DNA from: Syntrophosphaera sp035450685
Lineage (GTDB): Bacteria > Cloacimonadota > Cloacimonadia > Cloacimonadales > Cloacimonadaceae
Direction of reading: 5' to 3'
NCBI GenBank assembly: GCA_035450685.1
Contig: DAOTNF010000001.1
Coordinates: forward strand, 209,102-273,101
Length of the DNA: 64,000 nucleotides
Shown: positions 34,357-42,481 of the stretch, in pieces
Layout: every line of letters starts with the position of its first letter
Position numbering within the stretch: the stretch's first letter is position 1
Made by a program: the position numbers and the translations under genes
The notes under the pieces: model-generated
What the model saw: the letters and a program-made list of their open reading frames with translations, nothing else
Database searches by the model: none
Told to the model about the DNA's origin: nothing

Positions 34357-35652
34357 GTGATCCACAAACTTATTGTTGTTTTCATGCTACTGTTGGTGTC
34401 TATGGTCTCTGCCCAGACCAATCCTATTCCTCAGCCACTACCATACTGGGAAGATTTTGCCAATCTGCCTTGGAATAGCACCACTTATCCAGACGGTTTC
34501 GGAGGTTGGATGCTGGGATATCCTGTTACAGGCCAGTTCTATACCTCTCCCGCAACTTTAGACAGAAATCTTTATGCCAACAGAAACGCATCGACCACAG
34601 CTGCTGGCGTTGCCAATTACAACGGTAAAATTGGTTTCCTGAATTCCAATATCAACGATCTCAGCCTGGTGTTCGCAGTCAACACCCAAGGCTTTCAGAA
34701 TATCACCCTCAGCTATGATTTTATGACGATCCGCAATCCCTATGACGGCACCAGCAATACCCGCATCAATGAAGCGATCATGCAGTACCGCGTGGGGGAG
34801 AGCGGTGACTTTACCAACCTGTATGGAACGGAATACAGCAACAACACAGTTCAGTCTGTGAGTTCAGGTTACCCCTATCCACGGAATCCTGTAGCTTATT
34901 CGCTACAGCTTCCCCCTGAATGCGATGACCAGCCCGTTGTTCAATTGCGGACAGCTTCGCGCAGGGTCAGCGGCGGCGGTTACGACCCCAGTTTTGCCAT
35001 CGACAATATATCCGTAACCGGGGAAAAGTTGCAGCCCACTCCGGTGGAGCTCAGCTCCTTCACTGTGGGAACCAACGCGCAGAATAAGGTGTTGCTCAGT
35101 TGGATTACACGTTCTGAGACCGGCCTTCGTGGTTTCTATATCTTGCGGGCCCAGGAGCCGGTGCTGGATGAAGCCTGCCTGATCAGCCCCCTCATCACCG
35201 CTGCCAACAGTTCCGAAGGCCAGAGTTACTCTTTCACCGATGAGGAGCTGTTCCAATCCGGCTGCTACAGCTATTGGCTGCAAAGCGCTGATCTGGACGG
35301 CGCCAGCAGCTTTTACGGCCCTGTCCACATCGAATACTCCGCGGAGGGAAGCCCCTCTTCTCCCCAGATTCCGGATCAGACAGCCCTGCTCAACATTTAC
35401 CCCAATCCCTTCAATCCAAGCGCTTTCATCACCTACTCCCTGCAAGAGGCGGGAAAGGTAAGCTTTTCCATATACAACCTGCGGGGGCAGTTGCTGCGCA
35501 GGATTGAACCCGGCAGCGAACCCGCCGGCACGCATAAGATTGTCTGGGATGGCAAAGACCAGCTTGGCCAAAGTTGCTCCAGCGGCATCTACAGAATCCG
35601 CATGGACACGGCGCAGGGAAGCTATACCCGCAGGATGGTGCTGGCCAAATGA
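34357..35652 (+). CDS. Secreted protein with C-terminal T9SS-like sorting domain
   Basis: 431 residues from GTG 34357, which follows GAGGA by a short spacer; longer upstream starts lie inside the transferase gene. A signal peptide (LIVVFMLLLVSMVSAQ) ends near residue 20. Residues 25-220 look like a beta-sandwich (PYWEDFANLPW and FAIDNISVTG). Residues about 225-330 form a second beta domain (PVELSSFTVG, ETGLRGFYILRA). The last 85 residues are a FlgD-Ig/type A sorting domain with IYPNPFNPSAFITYSL, YNLRGQLLRRI and SSGIYRIRM. The protein is probably exported and tethered to the cell surface. Its function is unknown. Confidence 0.82.
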   Translation: MIHKLIVVFMLLLVSMVSAQTNPIPQPLPYWEDFANLPWNSTTYPDGFGGWMLGYPVTGQFYTSPATLDRNLYANRNASTTAAGVANYNGKIGFLNSNINDLSLVFAVNTQGFQNITLSYDFMTIRNPYDGTSNTRINEAIMQYRVGESGDFTNLYGTEYSNNTVQSVSSGYPYPRNPVAYSLQLPPECDDQPVVQLRTASRRVSGGGYDPSFAIDNISVTGEKLQPTPVELSSFTVGTNAQNKVLLSWITRSETGLRGFYILRAQEPVLDEACLISPLITAANSSEGQSYSFTDEELFQSGCYSYWLQSADLDGASSFYGPVHIEYSAEGSPSSPQIPDQTALLNIYPNPFNPSAFITYSLQEAGKVSFSIYNLRGQLLRRIEPGSEPAGTHKIVWDGKDQLGQSCSSGIYRIRMDTAQGSYTRRMVLAK

Positions 35653-35830
35653 GCATCCGCTTTTTCTTTTCCAAACACAAATCCTCTTCATCACTTAGGA
35701 TCAAGCAGTCAGCAAGCACCAAATGTTAAGAAAAAATCACTTGCCAGATATGACGGGGTTTCTATGCTGGTATATGTAAGATAGAATCTTTAAAAAACAT
35801 ATAAATGGACTCGTAATTCAGGGAGGAATT

Positions 35831-38800
35831 ATGAAAAAGACGTTTCTAATTTTTATGCTAACAGTTCTTTCTGTCAGCATTGCACTTGGGCAGTTGTCTA
35901 TTACATCAACATCAACGTATACGATTGATTTTGATAATAGCGTATCAGGTGTGAATAATGGAGGATTTGATACTACAGCAGGCGCTTCATATCTGGACAG
36001 CAATCCATCTCCTGGCCAGTTGGATGCCGATGCATGGAGTTGTTCGCAAACCAGTGGTTCTGCTGCATCTTTTCCCGGTAGCGGCACGGCGGTATACGCA
36101 ACTTGTACTAGTGATAGTCCGGGTACTTCAGGTGGTTTGTTTGCATATAATATCAGCACGTTAACGAATCGGATGATAGGATTTAGTCCTACGGGTTCAT
36201 TATTCACGCCAGGAAACATCACCCTAAAGATTGTTAACAACACAGGCTCTACTATAAACCAGTTATCTGTTGAGTATATAGTCTATGCTTATAATAATCA
36301 ACCCAGAGCAAATACTGTGGATTTCTGGCATTCTTCTGACAACACTACATATACCAACGGCAACCTGACATTTACTTCTACTGCTGCCAGTACTAATAAC
36401 TGGGAAAGCGCTACGAAGACAATAACGATAACAGGCCTTACAATTGCAGATAATTCTCCTTATTACTTACAGTGGAGATTAGATGACGCGGGCGGTAGTG
36501 GTTCAAGAGATAAGTTTGCTCTGGACAACATTAAGATAACTGCGGCAATGGGTGGAAATACACCTCCCTCAATATCAAACATAGTTCAGACACCCTCAAC
36601 CGACATCATCAACACGACAACGGTTTCCGTCTCGGCTACCATTACAGATTCCGACGGCACAGTAACGAGCGCGCAACTGCGTTGGGGCACGGCTACCGGC
36701 GTTTATGGGAACACCATTGGCATGACAGCTTCCGGATCGACCTATACCACAAATTCAAACATCCCCGCGCAGACAGCCGGTACCACAGTTTATTATGTGA
36801 TCGATGCCACGGACGATGATTCCGATACCACAACCTCAAGTGAACAAAGCTACACCGTCATCGCCCCGGCAACCACCACCATTCCCTACACAGAGGACTT
36901 CTCTAACGGTTGGGGCGATACCTACAGGTACGATATAGCTGGCACTAAACCCTGGTATATTTTCAACAATGACAACGCTTCCTGCAACGGTTATGGCAGC
37001 AATTTGGAAGAGCACTGGCTGGTGCTTCCGGGCATCAATTTCAACAACTACAGCAATGAAAGGATGACCTTCAATACCATCGCCACTTATGGCACCATCG
37101 ACGCCAACAACTATCTGAAGCTTTTATACTCCAATAACTACCCTGGCTTGGGAGATCCCACATCCAGCACCTGGACCGAGATTGCCTTTGCCAATGGAGG
37201 CATAGGCGGCGGCGAAACATCATCAGGAGTGCTTGACCTCTCAGGCATTAGCGGAACCAACGTATATCTGGCTTTCAAATATTATTCCACTAACCAACCT
37301 ACCCGTTGGGAAATTGATGACATCAATATCTATCTTGCCACTCCGCTTATCACCGTTAATCCAACCACACTAACTGGTTTTACCTATCAAGGCACGGGAC
37401 CTTCCACTGCCCAGACCTTCACCGTCAGCGGAACGGACCTGACTGCTGACATCGTTCTCACAGCACCCACCAACTATGAAATCTCTTTGAGTGAGACTAC
37501 AGGTTACACTTCATCCCTCACTCTCACTGCTGCAAAGCTTGGTGTGGCCGAGACCACCATCTACGTGCGCTTGAAAGCTGGACTCAGCGTGGGTAACTAT
37601 AACAACGAGGTGATCACTGCCTCTTCCACCGGGGCTACCAGCAAGACCGTTACCTGTGACGGTTCAGTGACTTCACCTCCCCCGCCCAATGCTCCCAACG
37701 CAACAGCAGCAACCAATCAAACCAGCAATGGATTCACGGCAAACTGGGACGCTGTCAGCAGCGCTACCGGATATAACCTTGATGTTTATACCAAAACAAC
37801 AGAGGATAATGCCAGTGACCTCTTCATTTCCGAATATGTTGAAGGCAGTTCAAACAACAAGGGCATCGAGATTTACAATGGAACCGGAGCATCAGTAGAC
37901 CTCTCTTCCTATTCCTTAAAACAATACAATAACGGAGCAACCACCCCCACTTATACTTTAACCTTGTCAGGTAGCTTGACTAATGGCTCCGTGTACCGAA
38001 TAGTTAATAGCAACCAGACTATTTTTGGCACAAATTATGACCTCTCAACCAATTCAAGTGTGATGGGCTTCAATGGTAACGACGCTGTGGCAATCTTCAA
38101 AGGTACCGACTTGGTTGATGTGGTTGGTCCCATTGGCAATGCCAGCGATTGGGGAAAGGATGTAACTCTGGTCAGGAAAGAAGCAGCATCTGTTCCATCA
38201 GCAATATACTCAGCTACTGATTGGGATAGTTATGCATCTGACACAATTACAAATTGGGGTTCCCACACCTTTAACGGTGTCTCTACCAACACATTTGTCA
38301 TCGGTTATCAAAACCTTGATGTTGGCAACGTCACCTCCTATAACGTTACCGGGCTTCAACCCGGAATTACCTACTACTATGTTGTTCGGGCTTACAACGC
38401 CTACGGCACAAGTGCCAACTCAAACGAGATTTCAGCCCAAACCTTAGCCCCCACTCCCGTGGTGCTCAGTTCCTTCACCTGCACTTTAACATCTGATATG
38501 TATGTGAACCTCAACTGGGTCACCCAGTCTGAGACTGGAATGCGTGGCTTCTATGTGCTGCGCGGCGAGCAGAATTCCCAACAGCAAGCCCAGATCATCA
38601 GCCCGCTGATCAACGCCACCAACCAGTCCCAGACCCAGGTTTACAGCTATCGTGATTCCGAGTACCTGATTGACGGCACCACCTATTACTACTGGCTGAG
38701 CATGGTGGAACTGGACGGTAGCTCTACTGTGCATGGTCCCGTGACGGTCTTTTACCAGAGCGTCTCCACGCCTCCGGTGATTCCCACCGTGACAGCCCTG

Positions 38801-39070
38801 AACAACGTGTATCCCAACCCCTTCAATCCTGTCGCTTTCATTCCCTACAGCATCGAAAAAGGCAGGACTGACCAGGTGCGCATCCATGTTTACAACTCCC
38901 GCGGCCAGATCGTCCGTACCCTGATCGACAAGCCCCACACTGAAGGCAACTACCAGTTGCAGTGGGATGGACGCGACACAAACGGCAACGAATGCGCCAC
39001 AGGTGTCTATTTCGTGCGCATGACCGTGGGTAAGGACAGCTTCCTGCGCAAAGCGGTGCTGGTGAAATAA
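35831..39070 (+). CDS. Large modular secreted protein with lamin-tail, Fn3 and sorting domains
   Basis: 1079 residues with a signal peptide (KKTFLIFMLTVLSVSIALGQ) and a strong ribosome site, GGGAGGA. In order: an N-terminal beta domain (20-237, ending DKFALDNIKIT); an Ig-like domain (245-350); a choice-of-anchor-J-like domain (355-505, IPYTEDFSNGW to WEIDDINIY); an Ig-like domain with NYEISLSETTGY and TTIYVRLKAGLSVGNY (510-615); a fibronectin III domain (620-875) interrupted by a lamin-tail domain (LFISEYVEGSSNNKGIEIYN); a beta domain (885-980); and the type A sorting domain (985-1079) with VYPNPFNPVAFIPYSI and ATGVYFVRM. It is probably an adhesin-like or scaffold surface protein. The 178-base gap upstream shows no terminator. 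Confidence 0.85.
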   Translation: MKKTFLIFMLTVLSVSIALGQLSITSTSTYTIDFDNSVSGVNNGGFDTTAGASYLDSNPSPGQLDADAWSCSQTSGSAASFPGSGTAVYATCTSDSPGTSGGLFAYNISTLTNRMIGFSPTGSLFTPGNITLKIVNNTGSTINQLSVEYIVYAYNNQPRANTVDFWHSSDNTTYTNGNLTFTSTAASTNNWESATKTITITGLTIADNSPYYLQWRLDDAGGSGSRDKFALDNIKITAAMGGNTPPSISNIVQTPSTDIINTTTVSVSATITDSDGTVTSAQLRWGTATGVYGNTIGMTASGSTYTTNSNIPAQTAGTTVYYVIDATDDDSDTTTSSEQSYTVIAPATTTIPYTEDFSNGWGDTYRYDIAGTKPWYIFNNDNASCNGYGSNLEEHWLVLPGINFNNYSNERMTFNTIATYGTIDANNYLKLLYSNNYPGLGDPTSSTWTEIAFANGGIGGGETSSGVLDLSGISGTNVYLAFKYYSTNQPTRWEIDDINIYLATPLITVNPTTLTGFTYQGTGPSTAQTFTVSGTDLTADIVLTAPTNYEISLSETTGYTSSLTLTAAKLGVAETTIYVRLKAGLSVGNYNNEVITASSTGATSKTVTCDGSVTSPPPPNAPNATAATNQTSNGFTANWDAVSSATGYNLDVYTKTTEDNASDLFISEYVEGSSNNKGIEIYNGTGASVDLSSYSLKQYNNGATTPTYTLTLSGSLTNGSVYRIVNSNQTIFGTNYDLSTNSSVMGFNGNDAVAIFKGTDLVDVVGPIGNASDWGKDVTLVRKEAASVPSAIYSATDWDSYASDTITNWGSHTFNGVSTNTFVIGYQNLDVGNVTSYNVTGLQPGITYYYVVRAYNAYGTSANSNEISAQTLAPTPVVLSSFTCTLTSDMYVNLNWVTQSETGMRGFYVLRGEQNSQQQAQIISPLINATNQSQTQVYSYRDSEYLIDGTTYYYWLSMVELDGSSTVHGPVTVFYQSVSTPPVIPTVTALNNVYPNPFNPVAFIPYSIEKGRTDQVRIHVYNSRGQIVRTLIDKPHTEGNYQLQWDGRDTNGNECATGVYFVRMTVGKDSFLRKAVLVK

Positions 39071-39095
39071 ATCCAACCAATAAACCTATAATATC

Positions 39096-39127
39096 AAGAC
39101 CCGGTCTCAATGCCGGGTCTTTTTTTT
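39096..39127 (+). terminator. Intrinsic terminator after the large secreted protein
   Basis: AAGACCCGG (39096-39104) pairs with CCGGGTCTT (39113-39121) around an 8-base loop and runs into T7. This is a strong Rho-independent terminator, 25 bases after the stop codon, ending the + strand block. Confidence 0.93.
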
Positions 39128-39160
39128 GTCCACAAATTACAGAGTGTGGAAAGGATAATA

Positions 39161-39170
39161 GAACGCGGAT
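39161..39170. repeat. GAACGCGGAT decamer, left partner
   Basis: Identical to the decamer at 32261-32270. Its reverse complement is at 39961-39970, 800 bases away, giving an inverted pair like the one around the GxxExxY pseudogene but without a recognisable gene inside. Confidence 0.6.
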
Positions 39171-39230
39171 GACAGGATCTTTGAAGGTGGAAAGGAGCCG
39201 AAACAAGTCCACCAGACTATATTCTGTGTC

Positions 39231-39261
39231 ATCCCGGGCAAGCGCATGCTTGACCCGGGAT
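39231..39261. repeat. CCCGGG palindromic repeat, copy A
   Basis: ATCCCGGG (39231-39238) pairs with CCCGGGAT (39254-39261). The loop contains a second small stem, AAGC with GCTT. Flanking TGTGTC and upstream ATATTC match the other two copies when read on the opposite strand. REP-like. Confidence 0.75.
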
Positions 39262-39272
39262 CCACTGCCCCA

Positions 39273-39362
39273 GGGGTGGTAAAGTCCGTTTGCCACAGAG
39301 ACCGGAGGTCTCTTCCAAACAGGCAACTCCGTTGCCTCTGCAGAACGGACTTAGGCAGCCCC
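39273..39362 (+). repeat. 90-nt three-way-junction repeat element, copy 1
   Basis: The closing stem is AAGTCCGTT (39282-39290) with AACGGACTT (39344-39352). Inside are two perfect hairpins: AGAGACC-GGA-GGTCTCT (39297-39313) and AGGCAAC-TCC-GTTGCCT (39321-39337). The ends are GGGG and CCCC. A copy of the same length lies on the - strand at 63394-63483, about nine tenths identical, with a compensatory change in the closing stem. It could be a structured RNA or a DNA hairpin element; no family was recognised. Confidence 0.8.
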
Positions 39363-39670
39363 TATATTATCCGCGTATATCTGCGTGAACCGCCTGACCC
39401 GGAAGCCAGTCTTTTGAGGAAAGTTTGAAGTCCAGCTTCAGGATTGGAGAAAACGGCGAAACCTTTATTGCCGGCTTGAACTCCAAGCTACAAGCCAGCA
39501 TGGAGTTCATTGAGCTGACTAGCTGCAAATAATCACCAGACGCCTGGGCTCAATGGACTGCATGCGACAAAAAGCGGTCCGTGCGTGAAAAGGCAGGCGA
39601 AGCATCCTCATACCTTGATGTCCCATCTTCCGGCCATTGATGTCCGGGAAAAAATTGGCCTGGCGGTCGG

Positions 39671-39704
39671 TCAGCGATCAATCAGCGATCAATGAGCGAT
39701 GAGC
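39671..39704 (+). repeat. 11-bp tandem repeat (TCAGCGATCAA)
   Basis: Two exact 11-bp units (39671-39692) are followed by a degenerate third, TGAGCGATGAGC. The reverse complement of the same unit is repeated at 63600-63642. Confidence 0.7.
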
Positions 39705-39802
39705 GTATGAGGGGCGTGGGTGATACTGTTTAGCCTGGATTATTACAACAGGGGTTCCCATTCCACCATTTCACTTTTCCACGGTCACTTCCAAAAGACT
39801 GG

Positions 39803-39823
39803 ATCCCGGGTCAAGCCCGGGAT
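39803..39823. repeat. CCCGGG palindromic repeat, copy B
   Basis: ATCCCGGG with CCCGGGAT around TCAAG. Flanks CCAAAAGACTGG before and GACAC, ATAGCCTGGT after are shared with copy C, so the unit is about 50-55 bases long. Confidence 0.8.
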
Positions 39824-39933
39824 GACACGGTATATAGCCTGGTTAAGCGTTATTTCAGGGTTGGGTGGTTATTCCAAACGGCGTTATAGGTAAGCGCCGA
39901 CACACAGTGGATTCCATCCTTTTACCTTTCATT

Positions 39934-39970
39934 GATCCTGCAGATCCTGTTGATCCTGTCATCCGCGTTC
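39934..39970. repeat. GATCCTG triplet repeat and right decamer ATCCGCGTTC
   Basis: Three 9-base units (GATCCTGCA, GATCCTGTT, GATCCTGTC) run into ATCCGCGTTC (39961-39970), the partner of 39161-39170. The right flank of the GxxExxY pseudogene has the same design. Confidence 0.65.
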
Positions 39971-40048
39971 TATTTCCTTTCCACGATTTTATCATAGCAC
40001 CTATATATATGGAGGGTGGCTCTCATTTGCATCACCCTCTCCGGCGTG

Positions 40049-40088
40049 GGTCATCCTGGGGTCAACCTTATAATTTATAAGGATGACC
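40049..40088. repeat. GTCATCC/GGATGAC palindrome, copy 1
   Basis: GGTCATCC (40049-40056) pairs with GGATGACC (40081-40088); the loop has an inner AT-rich palindrome. The following TAAGGATGATGGC is the reverse complement of the sequence just before the copy at 63.8 kb. Confidence 0.6.
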
Positions 40089-40227
40089 TAAGGATGATGG
40101 CACAAAAGCGAGTAGTAGCAAAGGAGTGAGCTATGAAGGATATTGCAGAATGTACCGGTTTATTTATGCGGCTGTTAAGGAATTGATGCCGGTTTTCCAG
40201 ACTGGCTGGTTGTGTCCAAAAGACTGG

Positions 40228-40256
40228 ATCACGGGTCAATCAAGCTTGCCCGTGAT
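40228..40256. repeat. CCCGGG palindromic repeat, copy C (possible thyX terminator)
   Basis: ATCACGGG (40228-40235) pairs with CCCGTGAT (40249-40256); CAAGCTTG lies in the loop. Compared with copies A and B, the C-G pair has become A-T on both sides, so the stem is conserved. It lies 30 bases beyond the thyX stop and may end that - strand transcript, though no T run follows. Confidence 0.75.
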
Positions 40257-40285
40257 GACACAGTATAGCCTGGTGTTCTTTGTGG

Positions 40286-41689
40286 TTAGTCCTTCTTGCT
40301 CTCTACAAACTCGCTTTTTCCGCAGAGGTAGCTGGCGCTGAGGGGTGCCGCTTTTTGGATATGGCGGGTCATCAGTTTGGAAAGCTTGCGAATCTCCCAT
40401 TGGGCATGTTCGTCGCTGCGGAGGCGGGTGAAGTGGTAAAGTTCGCGCAAGTTCATCCTGACCAGCACTTTCACCTTGTCGGCATTGGTGCGGACGTAGG
40501 CTGCCAGAGCCAGATTGATGTTGGCAAGCTGCGTTATCAAATCAAAACTCATATCCTGCAATCTGCTCCAGTGTTTCCTGCGCCTGATAGAGATGATTGG
40601 CCCGGGCAGGAGATAGCTTTCATCATAAGGGAAAGCCTGTTTGACAAAGGTGCCGATGCGGTGGCGTTTGAACTGCGCCCAGCAGCTTTCGGACATTTTT
40701 AGCTCGAAGGTGAATTCCGCCAGTTCAAAAGCGCGGGGCAGCTTGCTCCAGGGCTTGATTCCGGCAAAAATCCGGCGGTAAAGCTCCGCCTTGGCCTCAG
40801 CATCCAGGGAACGGACATACTCCAGACAGGTGGTATAATCGCCCTGGCTCCGCTCATAGAGCAGGGCGGCCAGGATGCGATTGTCCGGATCGGAGGGAAC
40901 AGTTATCGTCCGCACCGTTTCTTCTATGTCGAAGCTGTCCTCAAGATATGACACGTGCGGCAGCTTGAAGTTGCCATGAAAATCATCCTTGCTGGCGTGG
41001 CGGATCAGCGAGGGGCAAATCTTGCGCACATCCTCCAGCAAGGCATGGTAAAGCTCCCGGGCTTCCTGGAGGGGATGGGCGTCCAGGCGGCGGAGCAGGT
41101 TTTCCAGGCTGCGGGCGTTGATGGTGAGCCCCAATTGGGTCTGGGTGGCCAGGGGGAGGATATAGCGGGCGTCTTCCTTGGCCTTGCATTCCAGTTCCGT
41201 CCCGGACAGTTCGGGGTGCTTGGCGCGATGATGTTTTACCAGGGCTTCAAAGCTCCGCTGGTATTCCGTAAAGAGGGCATCCATCAAAGCCTCGTAGCGT
41301 TCGCGCAGTTCGGGATGCGAGTCCAGTTCGGCGGGTAACACCCAGGCGCGGGTGAAGGTCACATAGCGCTGCGATTTTTCGGTGAAGGAAGCCAGCCGGA
41401 TGGATTCAACGGTTTCCGCCAGCAGACGGGAAATGCCGATAATATCAAAATTGAAGACCGCGTGCTCGGCGATCGAGGCGTGCCCCATCTCAAAGATGAT
41501 GTTTTGGTTGGAGCGCCGGGCCTTGTTGATCTCCCGCAGGGCGTCGGAACGCAGTTCGGTCACAGTTTTTGGGCTGCGGCTGATGCGGGCGTAGGCGGCG
41601 GAGATGGTTTCGGGGGTCGCGGCGGGGTTGTCCAGGCTGCTCAGCAGGGAGCTGTCCACGTTGTATCCGGCCAGATGCACTTGCAGCAT
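40286..41689 (-). CDS. thyX: Double-length FAD-dependent thymidylate synthase (ThyX)
   Basis: 467 residues, twice the usual length of about 220-250, and made of two ThyX-like halves. The first half has IISRLLAETVES-type spacing and RLASFTEKSQRYVTF, matching the end of the RHRxxSxNExSxRY signature but with SIR instead of RHR. The second half has AQFKRHRIGTFVK, which keeps RHR but lacks the SxNExSxR part, and HAQWEIRKL, the usual late helix. A composite active site is therefore likely. ThyX makes dTMP from dUMP using methylene-tetrahydrofolate, NADPH and FAD, with the active site at a subunit interface, which fits a fused pair. It is the last gene of the operon, 9 bases after deoC. Confidence 0.85.
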   Translation of the reverse strand: MLQVHLAGYNVDSSLLSSLDNPAATPETISAAYARISRSPKTVTELRSDALREINKARRSNQNIIFEMGHASIAEHAVFNFDIIGISRLLAETVESIRLASFTEKSQRYVTFTRAWVLPAELDSHPELRERYEALMDALFTEYQRSFEALVKHHRAKHPELSGTELECKAKEDARYILPLATQTQLGLTINARSLENLLRRLDAHPLQEARELYHALLEDVRKICPSLIRHASKDDFHGNFKLPHVSYLEDSFDIEETVRTITVPSDPDNRILAALLYERSQGDYTTCLEYVRSLDAEAKAELYRRIFAGIKPWSKLPRAFELAEFTFELKMSESCWAQFKRHRIGTFVKQAFPYDESYLLPGPIISIRRRKHWSRLQDMSFDLITQLANINLALAAYVRTNADKVKVLVRMNLRELYHFTRLRSDEHAQWEIRKLSKLMTRHIQKAAPLSASYLCGKSEFVESKKD

Positions 41690-41698
41690 TCTGACCGC

Positions 41699-42472
41699 CT
41701 AAACCAGGGCTTTGACGGCGCTGGCGCCGATCCGGTTGGCTCCGGCAGCGATCATCTGCAAAGCCTGTTCGCGGGTGCGGATGCCGCCGGAAGCCTTGAC
41801 TCCCAGCTTGGGGCCCACAGTCTCGCGCATCAGGCGCACGTTTTCCACGCTCGCGCCGGCGCTGCCGAAACCGGTGGAGGTCTTCACAAACTCCGCTCCC
41901 GCCTTCTTGGCGTAGAGGCAGCAGGTGATGATCTCGTCCTCGCTCAGGTAACAGGTTTCCAGAATCACTTTGAGCAGCACTTTGTTGGCACGGCAAAGTT
42001 CAGCCACCGATCTGATCAGGTTGTAGGAGAGGTTGGGCTGGCCGCTTTTGACCGCGGAGAGGTTCTGGACCATATCCAGTTCTTCGATGCCGGTGTTGAT
42101 CACCGCCATGGCTTCCGCCACCACGGCATACATGTAGCCAGCGCCGAGGGGGAAATTGATGACCGTGCATGATTTGACAGAGGATGAAAGCCGCAACTGC
42201 AAGGGGTGGGAAAAGTGGGAGTTGACGCAGACAGAGGCGCATTTGTAATCGTTGGCGAGGTCGCAAAGGGCGTTCACCTCTTCCTGGGTGGCGTCGGCTT
42301 TGAGCAGCGTGGCATCGATGATGGAGGCGACTCCCTGGGCAGGATCGAAGATCATATCCGGCATACCGGCGCGGCAAACGGCGCAGCCAAGGCAGATCTT
42401 ATGCCCGCCTCCGCAGCGGCAGGGAGGGTTGTCTCCAAACAGTTTTCTGGCAATGGTTTCGATCTTGTTCAT
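41699..42472 (-). CDS. deoC: Deoxyribose-phosphate aldolase with cysteine-rich N-terminus
   Basis: 257 residues. The TIM-barrel core is standard: ASIIDATLLKADAT, CTVINFPLGAGY, ELDMVQNLSAVKSG (catalytic Asp), EFVKTSTGFGSAGAS (Schiff-base Lys) and LGVKASGGIRT (second Lys). It cleaves 2-deoxyribose-5-phosphate to acetaldehyde and glyceraldehyde-3-phosphate. The first 40 residues, CRCGGGHKICLGCAVC, are an extra cysteine-rich segment that could bind a metal; the normal enzyme lacks it or is shorter. Its place next to thyX links it to deoxynucleotide turnover. Confidence 0.94.
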   Translation of the reverse strand: MNKIETIARKLFGDNPPCRCGGGHKICLGCAVCRAGMPDMIFDPAQGVASIIDATLLKADATQEEVNALCDLANDYKCASVCVNSHFSHPLQLRLSSSVKSCTVINFPLGAGYMYAVVAEAMAVINTGIEELDMVQNLSAVKSGQPNLSYNLIRSVAELCRANKVLLKVILETCYLSEDEIITCCLYAKKAGAEFVKTSTGFGSAGASVENVRLMRETVGPKLGVKASGGIRTREQALQMIAAGANRIGASAVKALV

Positions 42473-42481
42473 GCAAAGCTC

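Larger units (their letters stand above)
39071..40285. other. Gene-free, repeat-rich convergent intergenic region
   Basis: No credible gene was found in these 1.2 kb between two converging transcription units. Short open frames here have no recognisable protein pattern and run through repeats. The interval contains a terminator, three copies of a CCCGGG-type palindrome, one copy of a 90-nt three-way-junction element, an 11-bp tandem repeat, an inverted decamer pair shared with the GxxExxY locus, and a GTCATCC/GGATGAC palindrome. Each is listed separately. Confidence 0.85.

Noticed and set aside
33522..34421. 299-residue open frame on the - strand
   Set aside because: Shadow of the sugar transferase gene; no family pattern and no ribosome site.
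39071..40285. CRISPR array or integron
   Set aside because: The repeats are palindromes and short tandem units of different kinds, without the regular repeat-spacer pattern, cas genes or an integrase.
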